Positions 1 through 7,955 are shown, counted from the first letter of the stretch. The stretch: 7,955 nucleotides of DNA from Planctomycetota bacterium (GCA_022566435.1 JADFIX010000135.1:1-7955), one strand, 5' to 3'. Notes: generated by a model not told the origin, from the letters alone. A program made the numbers and translations.

Positions 1-2
1 AG

Positions 3-281
3 GATAAGGCATGGACCGAGTGGCACCGGCTGAGCCGGCTCCGAGCTTAGGAGTTTTGGTCGCCACTCAATTTCGTACAGCCAGTCGGCGATACCCGTTC
101 GCGCTGCGCCGCACAGCGTGTCCCGATCAACACGCCTGAAGCGCAACCGCACCAAATGTGCGAGCAACTGACCGTCGTCCGCGAATACACGTACATCCGC
201 AGTCTCGTGGCCTGCTCCCTTTTCAGAGTCAACAGCGGCATGACACCACACTTGGCCCGGGGTATGGCCGCCGTAGTGAAA
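3..281 (-). pseudogene. In-frame continuation of the PKS after the amber codon (DH2 C-terminal part and start of next linker)
   Basis: Reading the PKS frame straight through TAG 282-284 gives 93 more sense codons to the window edge with no further stop. The translation carries VWCHAAV, TADVRVFADDGQLLAH and WLYEIEWRPK. These align without a frameshift to the same part of DH1 upstream ([33 protein letters not shown]). It is therefore the missing end of DH2 plus the start of the linker that, in the preceding module, leads into a cMT. No in-frame ATG is present. GTG and TTG codons occur, but none has an evident ribosome-binding context, so independent translation is doubtful. What follows beyond position 1 cannot be seen. 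Classing it as a pseudogene fragment is an inference; it would be ordinary coding sequence if the TAG is an error or is read through. Confidence 0.85.
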
Positions 282-989
282 CTAATCCATCCCCAACGGC
301 AGGTAGACGTACTCCGGCCCAATCTCATCCCGAGCGCGGGCTGCCCCCACGACCTGCAAACATGCATCCAAGAGGGCTGGGTGAAAAGCGTACTGCCCGG
401 CTTCCCGCTGCAGGGAGTCAGCCAAACTGATCCGTGCGAGACTCTCGCAATTCCCAGACCAAAGTCGCTCGATCCCCCGAAAACTTGGCCCATACTCCAG
501 GCCATGGCCTCTCCACATCTCATAGCAGACGGCGGAATCCAGTTCCGTCGCACATCGGGACCGTAGCGTCTCGAAACTGAGGCGGTTATCTCGCAGCCGA
601 GTCGGATCTCCCGTTCGGATTCTCCCCCCGGCGTGGAGGGTCCAACGGTTTTCGTTGCGGTTGGCCTGTTCGTCTTTCAGACTCAGGATCCGAAAACTAC
701 GCGTTTCGTTGTCCTCAGGACTCAGGACTAGCTGAACGGTACGCTCGCTGTCGCCGGAGAGGATCAGTGCGTCACCGACGATCACTTCCTCGAGAATCAC
801 AGCTCGACTTTCGAGGACGGTCTTGGCGCCAGCCAGCGCCATTTCCAAGTAGCCTGCCAGAGGAAAAACCACCTGGCCAAAAACCCGATGATCATTCAGG
901 AATGGCGGCGCATGTCGCCCGACGTGATGTTCGAAGATTGTCTCCTTCGTGGCAGCGCAAACGCGGTGACCCGAGAAGGAGTGCCGCCG
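114..989 (-). other. Dehydratase domain DH2, interrupted by TAG
   Basis: This is the second DH, paralogous to DH1. It starts near [10 protein letters not shown] (2311). The catalytic motif is intact as [11 protein letters not shown], with His2344, Gly2348 and Pro2353, followed by LAGYLEMAL where [10 protein letters not shown] is usual. YGPSF is canonical (2476-2480). [10 protein letters not shown] supplies Asp2518 and Gln2522. Both catalytic residues are thus encoded before the TAG at 282-284; the last two or so strands of the C-terminal hotdog are encoded after it. A chain ending at the TAG would have an incomplete fold and no downstream ACP, so the module could not work. With readthrough or a corrected base the DH would look normal. 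Confidence 0.9.
282..284 (-). other. In-frame amber (TAG) codon interrupting DH2
   Basis: The local reading is CTG CCG TTG GGG ATG GAT TAG TTT CAC, which is LPLGMD-stop-FH. The paralogous site in DH1 reads [11 protein letters not shown], so the TAG sits where DH1 has arginine 412. Single-base changes from CAG, AAG, TGG or GAG, among others, would produce TAG. No frameshift accompanies it. Confidence 0.95.
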
Positions 990-3900
990 TTCTCCAACCT
1001 GTTCGACCCGGGACGGCGCGGGATCTGAAGTAGCCGCGTCCATCCAATAGCGCTGGCGCTGAAACGGGTAGGTCGGCAATTCGACGCAGCGACGCGCATA
1101 GGCGCCGTCAAAGCTCGACCAATCGACCGCCGAGCCTTCAACGTATAGTTCGGACAAACTCTCCAGAAGCTGTTCCCAATCACCGTGTTCCTTCCGAAGC
1201 GAGGCGAGCCACAGACCACCCTGCAGCGACACACAACGCCGCCCCATATCCAGCAGCACCGGATTCGGGCCGATCTCCAGAAACGTTTCGCAGCCCTCCT
1301 TCACCAAGGTCTCCATTCCGCGGTCAAACTGCGCCGGTTGACGCAAATGGAGACGCCAATACTCCGCCGATAAATGCTTTCCATCAATCCGCTCTCCGCT
1401 CAGATCGGAGACCAGGCCCACACGAACGGAGCGATAGTTCACCCCGGCAGCCCCTTGCTCAAACTCATCCAGCAGCGGTTCGATGGGTGGCGAGTCATCC
1501 CCGAAAGAAGCCTGCATCATGCGACCGCGCTGGGCCGCCAGCTTCAATCCATCCTCGAGACTGAACGCCCCGGCCACACACGCCGCCACGTACGCCCCCA
1601 CGCCGTGGCCCATCATCAGAAACGCCTCGACTCCCCACGATCGCCACAGACGGGCCAACGCATACTCCAGCGCGAACAGCGCCGGCTCCGCAAACGCCGC
1701 CTCTCCCAACGTCGCGTCCTCGCCGGACGGCGGATACAAGCCCGACAACAACGGCTGATCGATTTGATCCCGTAACAGCTCCTCGCAACCCTCAAGTATC
1801 TCACGGAATTTTGGGTCTGTCTCATACAACTGTCGGCCCATGCCCGCGTATTGCGAGCCGTCTCCCGAAAACAGGAATGCGACCTTGGGGCCACCCGGCT
1901 CCCGAACCTCGCCCGCACACAACCCGCTTCCTTCTTCGGTCCCGTTCACGAAGGAGGAAAGCTTCTTACGCATCTCATTTACCGAGTTCCCCACTACCGC
2001 CACGCGGTGGTCAAAGTGCATATGGCCCGCATTGGCCGTGAAACAAACATCAGCCAGAGAGTCTTCGGGATGCACCTTTAAATGTCTTTCATATGCGCCT
2101 GCTAATTCCCTGAGGGCGTTTCCGTCCTTCGCCGACAAACACAACACGTGGGCAGGACGATCGAGCTCGGACGTTTCCGTTTGCTGATCCGGCGCCTCCT
2201 CCAAGACGACGTGCGCATTGGTACCGCTAAAGCCAAATGAACTCACGCCTGCCCTTCGCGGCTCGCTGCCAGTTTGCCACGACGATCGCTCTCTCGGCAC
2301 GACGATGGGCAGCTTGTCCCACGGAATGTGGGGATTGGGTGCTTGGAGATGCAAATGGGGTGGGATTTCTCGGTGCTGCAACGCCAGAACCACTTTGATC
2401 AAGCCCGCGATTCCGGCCGCCGATTCCAGGTGACCAATGTTGGTCTTCACGGATCCGATCTGCAATGCGTGATCCCTGTCGCGCCCCTCTCCAAACACCG
2501 CGCCCAACGCATGAACCTCAATCGGATCACCCAAGGGAGTTCCCGTGCCATGAGTCTCCACGTAACTGATCTGCCCGGGCTCGATGCGGGCATCGCTCAA
2601 GGCCTTGCGAATCACTCTTTCTTGGGCGGGACCGTTGGGCGCTGTGAGGCCGCTACTGCGACCATCATTGTTAACGGCGGAACCACGAATGATCGCCAGA
2701 ATGGAATCACCATCTGCAAGCGCATCGGACAGCCGCTTAAGCACCACCACACCACACCCCTCGCCGCGCCCGAATCCCTCACCTGCTCGATCGAATGTCC
2801 TGCAGCGGCCGTCGGGCGACAACGCTCGGAGCTCGGCCAACGCGATGGTTCCCATCGGCGAGAGGATCAGGTTGACGCCTCCGGCCAGCGCCATATTACA
2901 TTCACGGTTGCACAAGCTTCGGCGCGCCAGGTGAATCGCAACCAGAGAAGACGAACACGACGTATCCACGACCAGCGCCGGTCCCTGAAGACCCAGAAGA
3001 TACGACAGTCGGCTGGCCACCATGCTGGCGGCCATCCCGATCGTACTGTGACAGTTGATTTGGTGCGTGTCTCGAATAAGACTTGCGTAGTCTTCATTCA
3101 TGACACCCACGAACACACCCGTGTCGCTTCCCGCTAGGCTCGAAACCGGCTGTCCGGCGCGCTCCAGTGCCTCCCAACCGACCTCCAAAAGGAGCCGCTG
3201 CTGTGGATCCATATTAATGGCTTCGCGAGGAGCAATGCCGAAGAAGTGTGCATCAAATTTGTCGATATCCTCCAAGAAGCCGCCACATCTCGTGTAACTC
3301 TTACCCGGAGCTTCGGGATCCGGATCATAGTAGGCATCCACGTCCCAGCGGTCCGGCGGCACCTCCGTAATCGCATCAACTCCGTGACGAAGCAGTTGCC
3401 AGAATGCTTCCGGGTCCGCCGCTCCCGGCACGCGACAGCTCATACCGATGATGGCAACGGCCTCCGACTGGGCCCGCCCGACGTTTTCGCCGGCGTCCAC
3501 ACTTGAGCATGGCTCGGCGGGTTGAATGTCTAGCGTTAGGATGCCGCCCAGATACTCGGACAACGCATCAATAGTTGGATAGTCAAACACAACGGTACTC
3601 GGCAGACTATGATCGAACGTCTTGCACAGCGAGTTTCTCAGCTCCAGGATCATTAGGGAATCCAGACCCAGTTCGGTCAGCGGTTTGTGTGGGTCCAGGG
3701 ACGCAGACGGATCGAGTCCCAACGCGTCGGCGGCGAGCCTCTGAAGCTGAGCGATCAAGAGTGATTTTCGCTCCGCCACCGGCGATTGTGCGAGGATACG
3801 CAAGATGTCTGAACGTTCGGCGCGCTCCGTTTGCGGCTTCACAACCGACCGCGTCTCGGCGGCCAGATCGACAAGGAAGGCCGGCTCATATCCCGCCGGA

Positions 3901-6900
3901 AATGTGTGAATGAACTGTTGCCAATCTATGGACATGGCCCCCACTTGCACACGATCGGAAACAAGCAATTGCTCCAGGGCGGCGAGGCCTTCCTGTGGCG
4001 ACATGACATCAATTCCCAGGGTCGCCCACCGCCGATTGTCACTGTCGCGTACAGTCGACGCCATGCCCACGGACCAAGCCCCCCAGTTGATGCTCAAGGC
4101 CGGCAAACCCAAGGCGCGGCGGAAGTGGCACAAACCATCCAAGAAAGCATTTGCCGCCGCGTAGTTCCCTTGGCCGGAGGAGCCAAGCAACGACGCGGCC
4201 GACGAGAACAGCACAAAGAAGTCCAAGTCCAAGTCTTGTGTCAAAGTATGAAGGTTCCACGATCCCAGCACCTTTGGGTTCATGACCTTCTCAAAACGCG
4301 ACCACGTTTGATTCACCAGAACACCATCATCAAGCAGCCCGGCCGAATGAAACAATCCGCGCAACGGCGGAAACGAAGTGCCGAAGTGGGACAGTACGGC
4401 GGTGACGTCTTTGGCATCGGAGACATCCGCCTTCATCACCTTCACCGTCACAGCCGACCTCTGCATCTCACCAATGACCCCCAGAGCCGACCCCGAGACG
4501 GCGCCTCGGCCGACGAGCACAATGTGCCGGGCGCCTCTTAGCGCCAGCCATTGCGCTACTTCAATGCCCAAGCCCCCCAGTCCGCCGGTAATCAAGTAAC
4601 TTCCCTCCGCGCTGAGTTGCAAAGGGCTCCCTCCCCCATCGGTTGAGACGTCCCGACGTACCAGACGGGCCGTGTGGCGGATCCCGCCCCGAAAGGCGAT
4701 ACGGTCTTCTGAATCCGGATTAAAAACCGACTCGAGGAGTTGGTGCGGCTCCTCCGCCCCGGGTTCTGCCGGCAAGTCCACACGGACACAGCCAAACTCC
4801 GGATGTTCTAGTGCGATGACGTTTCCCAAACCCCACAGCGCGCTCTGCACGATGGACAACGGCTCTAATTCAGCGGCTACTCGCTGCGCCCCACGGGTCA
4901 CCAGCCACAGCCGCGGACACTCCGACGAGTCCATCCGGGCCAAGGCCTGAAGCAAATAGAGCGTACTCTGACAGGTTAAAGACAAATCCTTGCGCAACGT
5001 TTGCGGATCCGTCTGCGGCGTCGGGGCCACGTCCAGGCTCCACAGGTGCACCACTCCGCGGCAGGAAAGCTCGCCCGAGCCGACTGCGTCCAACATCCGT
5101 GCGAACCCATCAGGCTGGGACGGATCGACGCGCCAGTGCCCCATTTCCAATTGCTCATTGGTATCGCCTGCGTAAACCAGCACACAATCCTCGCCGCGCG
5201 TTTCCAAGAGGTTTGCGAGCCGCAGCCCCAGTCCGCCTTCGTCCGCAAAGATTATCCACCGCCCGCGTTGTTTCATTGGCGCGGCCTGATCTGCTGCTGG
5301 GCCGCGAGACAAAACGAGCGCCTGTGATGCGCAGTCGCCGGTGTCCTCCCCCACCGGGACCGATGCGACCCCGGTGAAGCCAGCATCCGTCAACAAGGCC
5401 TCCCAAGAGGTGCGAGAAAGCAACGGATAGGATGGCCGCAGGTCGGCGTCTGAAAACTTCCACCAGCCTTCCAGCAAGCCGTACGTGATGTCGACCCAGC
5501 GCTGGGCTCGCGTACTCTCAAGCAAAATCAGCAATCCGGCCGGCGCCAGAAGCTCTTTCACATGCGCAAGTGCCCTGCGCAGATCACTCGTGGCGTGAAG
5601 AACGTTCGCCGCCAGTATGATGTCAAACTCGTCAGTGGCAAAGCCCTGTGTTTGGGGAGAGCGCTCAATATCCAGAAGCCCGTAGCGCACGAAGGGATAA
5701 TCTGTGAACTTCTTCTCGGCGTACAAAGTGAACTGAGGCGATACATCCGTGAATACATACTCGGTCCGATCCGCTGGAAGTGTCGGCAGCACGTACGCCG
5801 ACGTTCCCCCCGTTCCCGCACCGATCTCCAGGATCCGAACGCGGCGCTCTGGCGGTATACCGGCGAGGGCCGTGGAGATTGCTGTCTGAACCAGCCTGTT
5901 GCACAGCCGAGCCCACGGCGAATCTTGCCACAGCTTTTCGAGTTCTGCGAGCGATCCATCGGGAAACAGAAGCTGCAACGCATCGCGCTCCCCGCGCAGT
6001 ACGGCCGCAAGCTGAGGTCCACATTTCCCAAGCAACCCTAGCTCCGCGGCACAGGCCGGATAGCGCGTCAAGAGCAACTGGTGCTCTTCCATAGCCGGTT
6101 CCAACCGCGGCACGCTGCGCACTTTCCAATCCGAGCCCAGACGTTCTAGAAAGCCCTCCTCCCCTATGATCTCGAGCATCCGCGCCGCCAGACGGCGGTG
6201 CCGCGTCGCTACCCCGCAAGCGTCGGCGAAACGATCGGCCGAAACACGTTCGCCAGCTTGCCACTCCCAGCCGAGGTCGTTAACGGCCTGCAGAATGAAA
6301 CCGACGCTGCACGCTTCCATGCGGGACAGCACATATTGATACTCAGCCAAGCCGTGTTCGACGCGAAGATCATCCACGCGGCGAGATAGGGGGCGTACAA
6401 GGTCCGACGACGAAGGCAGGTCAGACGCCGCGTTTTGTACGCCTGGGGCCCTCGGCTGCCACTCGATCTCGTAAAACAGCCCGGGGGCGTCACTCTCCGA
6501 CGATCGGAGCAAGGCATCGCGTTGGGTGCGCTTGACGCTCAGACCGTCCACTTTCGCAATCATGCGGCCTTGGTCGGTGAAGATACGCAAGTCAGCCGTC
6601 AATCTCTCACAACCGTCCTCCTCCGGCGAACGCACGACGGCATGACACCAAATCCGGTCACTGCCACCGCCGAAGAAGCAAAAGCGATCGATGCTGATGG
6701 GCACGTGGATGTCCGATGCAGCTCTGTCCGCAAGCAATCCGTCATGGAGAACGACGCCGATTAGCTGGAAGCAGGAGTCGAGGAGGCCGGGATGAATTGC
6801 CGTTCGAGATTCAGCGTCATCCGAGGGCCAGCGCATGCATCCGAGCGCTTCACCTTCGCCTCGGCGAATGTGCTCGAGCCGCGTGAAAGCCGGGCCCAAT

Positions 6901-7955
6901 TGGTAGCCTAGCCCCGACAGCATCTGATAAAACGACGTCGGACTGGTTGTCCGCGGATTGCGATTCTTCAATGCTTCGAGGTCGACGGTTTCCCTGTCGG
7001 CCTGGGTCACGCGAGGCGAGCGGACGGCACCACTGGCGTGAAGCGTCCATTGGGATACCTGCCGGTCCTCGCTCCCCTCCTGCAGGCTCAAGATCTTGAA
7101 GGAGCGGAGGGTCTCCTGCGAGCCATCCAGGATCAGTTGAACCGCACGGTGCCCTTTCTCGGAAAGGACGCACGCCTCACGGAAGACCACCTCTTCGAGT
7201 ACATGGGGTGGTTCTCCGAGCACCTCCCGAACAGCGGACAGCGCCATCGACACGAAACACGCACCTGGCACAACGGCCGCCCCAAACACGCGGTGATCAT
7301 CCAGAAATGTTGGCGAATGCACTGCGAACTGCGCCTCGAACACGGTGTCCGCGATCACCGATGAACGGATCCGTCGTCCGAGCAGGGGATGCTCCTGGAA
7401 AGTAGCTTGCCCAAGAGACACAGAGCTGCGTGAGGATCCGTCCACGCACCAATATCGCTTTCGCTGAAACGGATAGGTCGGTATCGGCAAGCGACGGCAG
7501 TGATAGTCACGATCAAAACCGGACCACGCCACATCCGCCCCGCGAACATACAAACTGGCCAGGCTTTCTAGGAGTTGCTCCCAATCGCCGCGCTCCGGAC
7601 ATAGCGACGCGAGCCACGTGCCGTCCGCCACACACTGCTGACCAGAGGCACGCAACGAAGTGCCGGGTCCGATTTCGAGATAGGTGTCGGAGCCCTCGTT
7701 GGCCAAGGTGTCCATGCCGCGACGGAACTGCACGGGCTCGTGCAAATGACGACGCCAGTGGTCTGCCGCCAGGACATCTCCTTCCTGTGCCAGCTCCCCG
7801 GTCAAACTTGAAACCAGATCCAAACGGAGGGGCCGATAATTCACCGTACTGGCGCGGCGCTCGAATGCGTCCAGAAGCGGCTCGGCGAGTGGTGGGAGAA
7901 ACGCATGAGAATGATTCAAGCGCCGGCACTCGATTCCAGCTGCCGCAAATTCTTC
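282..7955 (-). CDS. Modular type I polyketide synthase, 5'-partial, ending at an in-frame TAG
   Basis: This is a multidomain type I PKS building a polyketide chain on ACP-tethered intermediates in the cytoplasm. Residues here are numbered from a TTG at 7919, but that codon is not the real start: the frame is open to 7955, and the 12 codons before it encode normal AT sequence ([10 protein letters not shown]). Domain order is AT1 C-terminus (to about residue 157 with linker), DH1 (176-470), cMT (520-870), KR (885-1290), ACP (1385-1460), KS (1484-1910), KS-AT linker (1911-2010), AT2 (2011-2292 with linker) and DH2 (from 2311). The frame stops at TAG 282-284 inside DH2, giving 2545 codons after the TTG. 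The domain sequence continues in the same frame beyond the stop, so this is an interruption and not a natural C-terminus. Linkers are short, and the ACP passes directly to the next KS on the same chain. The specific product cannot be named. Confidence 0.96.
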   Translation of the reverse strand, partial: EEFAAAGIECRRLNHSHAFLPPLAEPLLDAFERRASTVNYRPLRLDLVSSLTGELAQEGDVLAADHWRRHLHEPVQFRRGMDTLANEGSDTYLEIGPGTSLRASGQQCVADGTWLASLCPERGDWEQLLESLASLYVRGADVAWSGFDRDYHCRRLPIPTYPFQRKRYWCVDGSSRSSVSLGQATFQEHPLLGRRIRSSVIADTVFEAQFAVHSPTFLDDHRVFGAAVVPGACFVSMALSAVREVLGEPPHVLEEVVFREACVLSEKGHRAVQLILDGSQETLRSFKILSLQEGSEDRQVSQWTLHASGAVRSPRVTQADRETVDLEALKNRNPRTTSPTSFYQMLSGLGYQLGPAFTRLEHIRRGEGEALGCMRWPSDDAESRTAIHPGLLDSCFQLIGVVLHDGLLADRAASDIHVPISIDRFCFFGGGSDRIWCHAVVRSPEEDGCERLTADLRIFTDQGRMIAKVDGLSVKRTQRDALLRSSESDAPGLFYEIEWQPRAPGVQNAASDLPSSSDLVRPLSRRVDDLRVEHGLAEYQYVLSRMEACSVGFILQAVNDLGWEWQAGERVSADRFADACGVATRHRRLAARMLEIIGEEGFLERLGSDWKVRSVPRLEPAMEEHQLLLTRYPACAAELGLLGKCGPQLAAVLRGERDALQLLFPDGSLAELEKLWQDSPWARLCNRLVQTAISTALAGIPPERRVRILEIGAGTGGTSAYVLPTLPADRTEYVFTDVSPQFTLYAEKKFTDYPFVRYGLLDIERSPQTQGFATDEFDIILAANVLHATSDLRRALAHVKELLAPAGLLILLESTRAQRWVDITYGLLEGWWKFSDADLRPSYPLLSRTSWEALLTDAGFTGVASVPVGEDTGDCASQALVLSRGPAADQAAPMKQRGRWIIFADEGGLGLRLANLLETRGEDCVLVYAGDTNEQLEMGHWRVDPSQPDGFARMLDAVGSGELSCRGVVHLWSLDVAPTPQTDPQTLRKDLSLTCQSTLYLLQALARMDSSECPRLWLVTRGAQRVAAELEPLSIVQSALWGLGNVIALEHPEFGCVRVDLPAEPGAEEPHQLLESVFNPDSEDRIAFRGGIRHTARLVRRDVSTDGGGSPLQLSAEGSYLITGGLGGLGIEVAQWLALRGARHIVLVGRGAVSGSALGVIGEMQRSAVTVKVMKADVSDAKDVTAVLSHFGTSFPPLRGLFHSAGLLDDGVLVNQTWSRFEKVMNPKVLGSWNLHTLTQDLDLDFFVLFSSAASLLGSSGQGNYAAANAFLDGLCHFRRALGLPALSINWGAWSVGMASTVRDSDNRRWATLGIDVMSPQEGLAALEQLLVSDRVQVGAMSIDWQQFIHTFPAGYEPAFLVDLAAETRSVVKPQTERAERSDILRILAQSPVAERKSLLIAQLQRLAADALGLDPSASLDPHKPLTELGLDSLMILELRNSLCKTFDHSLPSTVVFDYPTIDALSEYLGGILTLDIQPAEPCSSVDAGENVGRAQSEAVAIIGMSCRVPGAADPEAFWQLLRHGVDAITEVPPDRWDVDAYYDPDPEAPGKSYTRCGGFLEDIDKFDAHFFGIAPREAINMDPQQRLLLEVGWEALERAGQPVSSLAGSDTGVFVGVMNEDYASLIRDTHQINCHSTIGMAASMVASRLSYLLGLQGPALVVDTSCSSSLVAIHLARRSLCNRECNMALAGGVNLILSPMGTIALAELRALSPDGRCRTFDRAGEGFGRGEGCGVVVLKRLSDALADGDSILAIIRGSAVNNDGRSSGLTAPNGPAQERVIRKALSDARIEPGQISYVETHGTGTPLGDPIEVHALGAVFGEGRDRDHALQIGSVKTNIGHLESAAGIAGLIKVVLALQHREIPPHLHLQAPNPHIPWDKLPIVVPRERSSWQTGSEPRRAGVSSFGFSGTNAHVVLEEAPDQQTETSELDRPAHVLCLSAKDGNALRELAGAYERHLKVHPEDSLADVCFTANAGHMHFDHRVAVVGNSVNEMRKKLSSFVNGTEEGSGLCAGEVREPGGPKVAFLFSGDGSQYAGMGRQLYETDPKFREILEGCEELLRDQIDQPLLSGLYPPSGEDATLGEAAFAEPALFALEYALARLWRSWGVEAFLMMGHGVGAYVAACVAGAFSLEDGLKLAAQRGRMMQASFGDDSPPIEPLLDEFEQGAAGVNYRSVRVGLVSDLSGERIDGKHLSAEYWRLHLRQPAQFDRGMETLVKEGCETFLEIGPNPVLLDMGRRCVSLQGGLWLASLRKEHGDWEQLLESLSELYVEGSAVDWSSFDGAYARRCVELPTYPFQRQRYWMDAATSDPAPSRVEQVGERRHSFSGHRVCAATKETIFEHHVGRHAPPFLNDHRVFGQVVFPLAGYLEMALAGAKTVLESRAVILEEVIVGDALILSGDSERTVQLVLSPEDNETRSFRILSLKDEQANRNENRWTLHAGGRIRTGDPTRLRDNRLSFETLRSRCATELDSAVCYEMWRGHGLEYGPSFRGIERLWSGNCESLARISLADSLQREAGQYAFHPALLDACLQVVGAARARDEIGPEYVYLPLGMD
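1044..1490 (-). repeat. Paralogous copy of AT C-terminus and post-AT linker (partner at 7449-7890)
   Basis: This stretch and 7449-7890 encode the same segment in two successive modules. Shared elements include NYRxxRxxLVSxLxGE, FxRGMxTLxx[17 protein letters not shown] and PTYPFQRxRYW. The DNA is similar but clearly diverged, with few long identical runs by eye, so this is an old module duplication and not a recent perfect repeat. It matters because recombination or gene conversion between such copies can delete or move AT sequence. Confidence 0.65.
1491..1514 (-). other. Junction of the in-frame internal deletion in AT2
   Basis: The residues around the junction are QASFGDDS (2136-2143). To the left is the end of the large alpha/beta subdomain (RGRMM); to the right is the stretch that in AT1 follows the HAFL motif ([12 protein letters not shown] versus [11 protein letters not shown]). 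The usual PGGxMAAV strand, the ferredoxin-like fold and the HAFH or YASH motif are missing between them. The exact breakpoints cannot be set without an intact close relative. Confidence 0.8.
2190..3470 (-). other. Ketosynthase domain (KS) of the downstream module
   Basis: The KS accepts the chain from the preceding ACP and extends it by decarboxylative Claisen condensation. It starts at [14 protein letters not shown] (1487-1500), the classic KS opening, and runs to [16 protein letters not shown] (1895-1910). Active-site Cys1655 lies in [13 protein letters not shown], His1790 in [13 protein letters not shown] and His1830 in [12 protein letters not shown], so the Cys-His-His triad is complete. 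[25 protein letters not shown] and [14 protein letters not shown] are all in place. It is the best-preserved domain of the second module, in sharp contrast to the AT directly after it. A KS-to-AT linker follows (nt 1890-2189), including [14 protein letters not shown]. Confidence 0.96.
3540..3767 (-). other. Acyl carrier protein domain (ACP)
   Basis: This is a four-helix carrier domain that holds the growing chain on a phosphopantetheine arm. It runs from about residue 1385 ([18 protein letters not shown]) to 1460. The attachment motif is [14 protein letters not shown], with modifiable Ser1421 (3657-3659). The helix III region follows as [17 protein letters not shown]. It is a single, not tandem, ACP and appears intact. 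About 25 residues of linker (nt 3468-3539) separate it from the next KS, so the transfer between modules happens within one polypeptide and needs no docking domains. Confidence 0.95.
4050..5267 (-). other. Ketoreductase domain (KR, structural and catalytic halves), predicted B-type
   Basis: This domain reduces the beta-keto group with NADPH. The structural half (about 885-1085) begins [14 protein letters not shown] and contains [10 protein letters not shown] and [16 protein letters not shown]. The catalytic half (1105-1290) has the dinucleotide loop TGGLGGLG (1111-1118), Lys1216, Ser1240 in LFSSAAS, Tyr1253 in [13 protein letters not shown] and Asn1257, the full short-chain dehydrogenase set. 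HSAGLLDDG (1191-1199) carries the LDD fingerprint of B-type KRs, which give the D-configured beta-hydroxy product usually dehydrated to a trans double bond. No enoylreductase is inserted between the halves. It is very probably functional. The following KR-ACP linker (3768-4049) has no recognisable domain. Confidence 0.94.
5310..6362 (-). other. C-methyltransferase domain (cMT, SAM-dependent)
   Basis: This domain transfers a methyl group from S-adenosylmethionine to the alpha carbon of the ACP-bound beta-ketoacyl intermediate. A helical N-terminal part (about 520-690; [20 protein letters not shown] lies in it) precedes the Rossmann core. SAM-binding motif I is [12 protein letters not shown] (696-707). 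The acidic FTDVSPQF follows (723-730), then [13 protein letters not shown] (765-777) with the PKS-type histidine 775, and LLILLEST with Glu801. This His/Glu pair matches the catalytic dyad known from PKS cMT structures such as CurJ. It lies between DH and KR, the usual cMT position. All visible motifs are intact. Methylation by the cMT implies the AT was probably malonyl-specific. Confidence 0.93.
6510..7394 (-). other. Dehydratase domain DH1 (double hotdog)
   Basis: This domain removes water from the beta-hydroxyacyl-ACP made by the KR of the same module. It begins at EHPLLGRR (residue 176). The N-terminal hotdog has the HxxxGxxxxP motif intact as [11 protein letters not shown], with catalytic His209, Gly213 and Pro218. 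The C-terminal hotdog has [10 protein letters not shown], giving catalytic Asp381 and Gln385. The usual YGPxF motif reads LGPAF (341-345), a minor deviation that need not abolish activity. The domain ends with TADLRIF and KVDGLSVKR, and the LFYEIEW linker follows. Length is normal. It is probably active, and it is the internal reference against which the interrupted DH2 can be aligned. Confidence 0.93.
7449..7955 (-). other. Acyltransferase domain AT1, C-terminal part, with post-AT linker; catalytic His replaced by Leu
   Basis: AT domains load malonyl-type extender units from CoA onto the ACP using a Ser-His dyad. Only the end of this one is in the window; the GHSxG serine lies upstream. The stretch begins [10 protein letters not shown], then [11 protein letters not shown], where the family normally has SHAFHSPLMEP. 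The fourth position of the HAFH/YASH motif, which is the catalytic histidine, is leucine (residue 8, codon CTC at 7896-7898), one base change from CAC. The rest is typical: YWRRH-type (HWRRH, 54-58), EIGPG (82-86), and the post-AT linker ending [11 protein letters not shown] (147-157). If the histidine had been kept, HAF would point to malonyl specificity. Loss of catalysis is inferred. Confidence 0.9.

Larger units (their letters stand above)
1044..1889 (-). other. Degenerate acyltransferase domain AT2 with post-AT linker: nucleophile lost and small subdomain deleted
   Basis: The domain is placed normally after the KS and starts [20 protein letters not shown] (2013-2032). Three departures from the family are visible. 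The oxyanion-hole motif GQGSQ is GDGSQ (Asp2020). The nucleophile motif GHSxGE is GHGVGA, with Gly2106 (GGC, 1602-1604) in place of the catalytic serine and Ala2109 in place of Glu. Third, after AAQRGRMMQ (2128-2136) the sequence jumps within a few residues to [12 protein letters not shown] (2143-2154), which in normal ATs follows the catalytic HAFH motif; about 60 to 70 residues are absent. The remainder is ordinary: [37 protein letters not shown]. Known AT chemistry needs both Ser and His, so this AT is inferred to be inactive. Transcript and frame remain intact across it. Confidence 0.92.

Noticed and set aside
282..284. TAG as the natural C-terminus of the PKS
   Set aside because: It falls before the last strands of the DH fold and before any ACP or thioesterase, and homologous sequence continues directly after it in the same frame.
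47..553. 168-codon minus-strand frame overlapping the end of the PKS
   Set aside because: It is out of frame with the PKS and has a low-quality composition (W, C and R rich). The correct frame here is the PKS frame read through the TAG, which gives clear DH homology.
2274..3137. 287-codon open frame on the plus strand opposite the KS
   Set aside because: It is antisense to strongly conserved KS sequence with a complete active-site triad. Its translation is rich in R, H, T and Q, with no recognisable motif, and is explained by codon bias of the opposite strand.
3831..4541. 236-codon open frame on the plus strand opposite the KR
   Set aside because: It lies wholly antisense to the conserved KR catalytic half, with no family motif or ribosome-binding site. 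It is a shadow frame.
5558..6264. Overlapping minus-strand frames opposite or within the cMT as separate small genes
   Set aside because: The PKS frame carries complete SAM-binding motifs here. The other frames have no motif and no plausible start context.
7917..7919. TTG at 7919 as the true start of the PKS
   Set aside because: The frame is open upstream to 7955 and encodes AT sequence directly joined to SHAF. The codon is simply an internal leucine, and no ribosome-binding site precedes it.
1..7955. Search for CRISPR repeats, tRNA or rRNA, insertion sequence ends, promoters or terminators
   Set aside because: I saw no regularly spaced repeats, cloverleaf-like elements, inverted terminal repeats or hairpin-plus-T-run structures. 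The window is continuous coding sequence.

Overview
The window lies entirely inside one very large minus-strand gene for a modular type I polyketide synthase (PKS). The reading frame is already open at the upstream edge (position 7955), in the middle of an acyltransferase (AT) domain, and it is still coding for PKS at the downstream edge (position 1). Neither the true start nor the true end of the gene is visible. I see no other gene, RNA gene, mobile element, CRISPR array, promoter or terminator, and no intergenic stretch. The organism is a bacterium with moderately GC-rich DNA (high fifties percent by eye). The KS, KR and inter-domain linker style resembles PKSs of cyanobacteria, myxobacteria or sponge/soil symbionts, but the sequence alone does not fix the taxon.

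Reading in the coding direction (7955 down to 1), the order is: C-terminal part of AT1 and its post-AT linker; dehydratase DH1; C-methyltransferase (cMT); ketoreductase (KR, B-type by its LDD motif); acyl carrier protein (ACP). This completes one module, whose KS and the front of whose AT lie outside the window. A second module follows on the same chain: ketosynthase (KS), AT2, DH2, and then a linker that runs off the edge. No enoylreductase is present in the first module. That module would be expected to add an extender unit, C-methylate it, reduce the beta-keto group and dehydrate, leaving an alpha-methyl alpha,beta-unsaturated unit for the next KS.

Three things are abnormal. (1) AT1 has HAFL where HAFH is expected, so the catalytic histidine is replaced by leucine. 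(2) AT2 has GHGVG in place of GHSxG, so the nucleophilic serine is lost. It also lacks roughly 60 to 70 residues in frame, covering the small ferredoxin-like subdomain and the HAFH/YASH motif. (3) DH2 is cut by a single in-frame TAG at 282-284, after which the same frame continues with unmistakable DH and linker sequence to the window edge. By contrast the KS, KR, cMT and ACP, and the main catalytic motifs of both DH domains, look intact. The most economical reading is a PKS in early decay, or one that has stopped loading through its own ATs. Sequencing or assembly error, supply from an AT elsewhere, and stop-codon readthrough are the alternatives to exclude.
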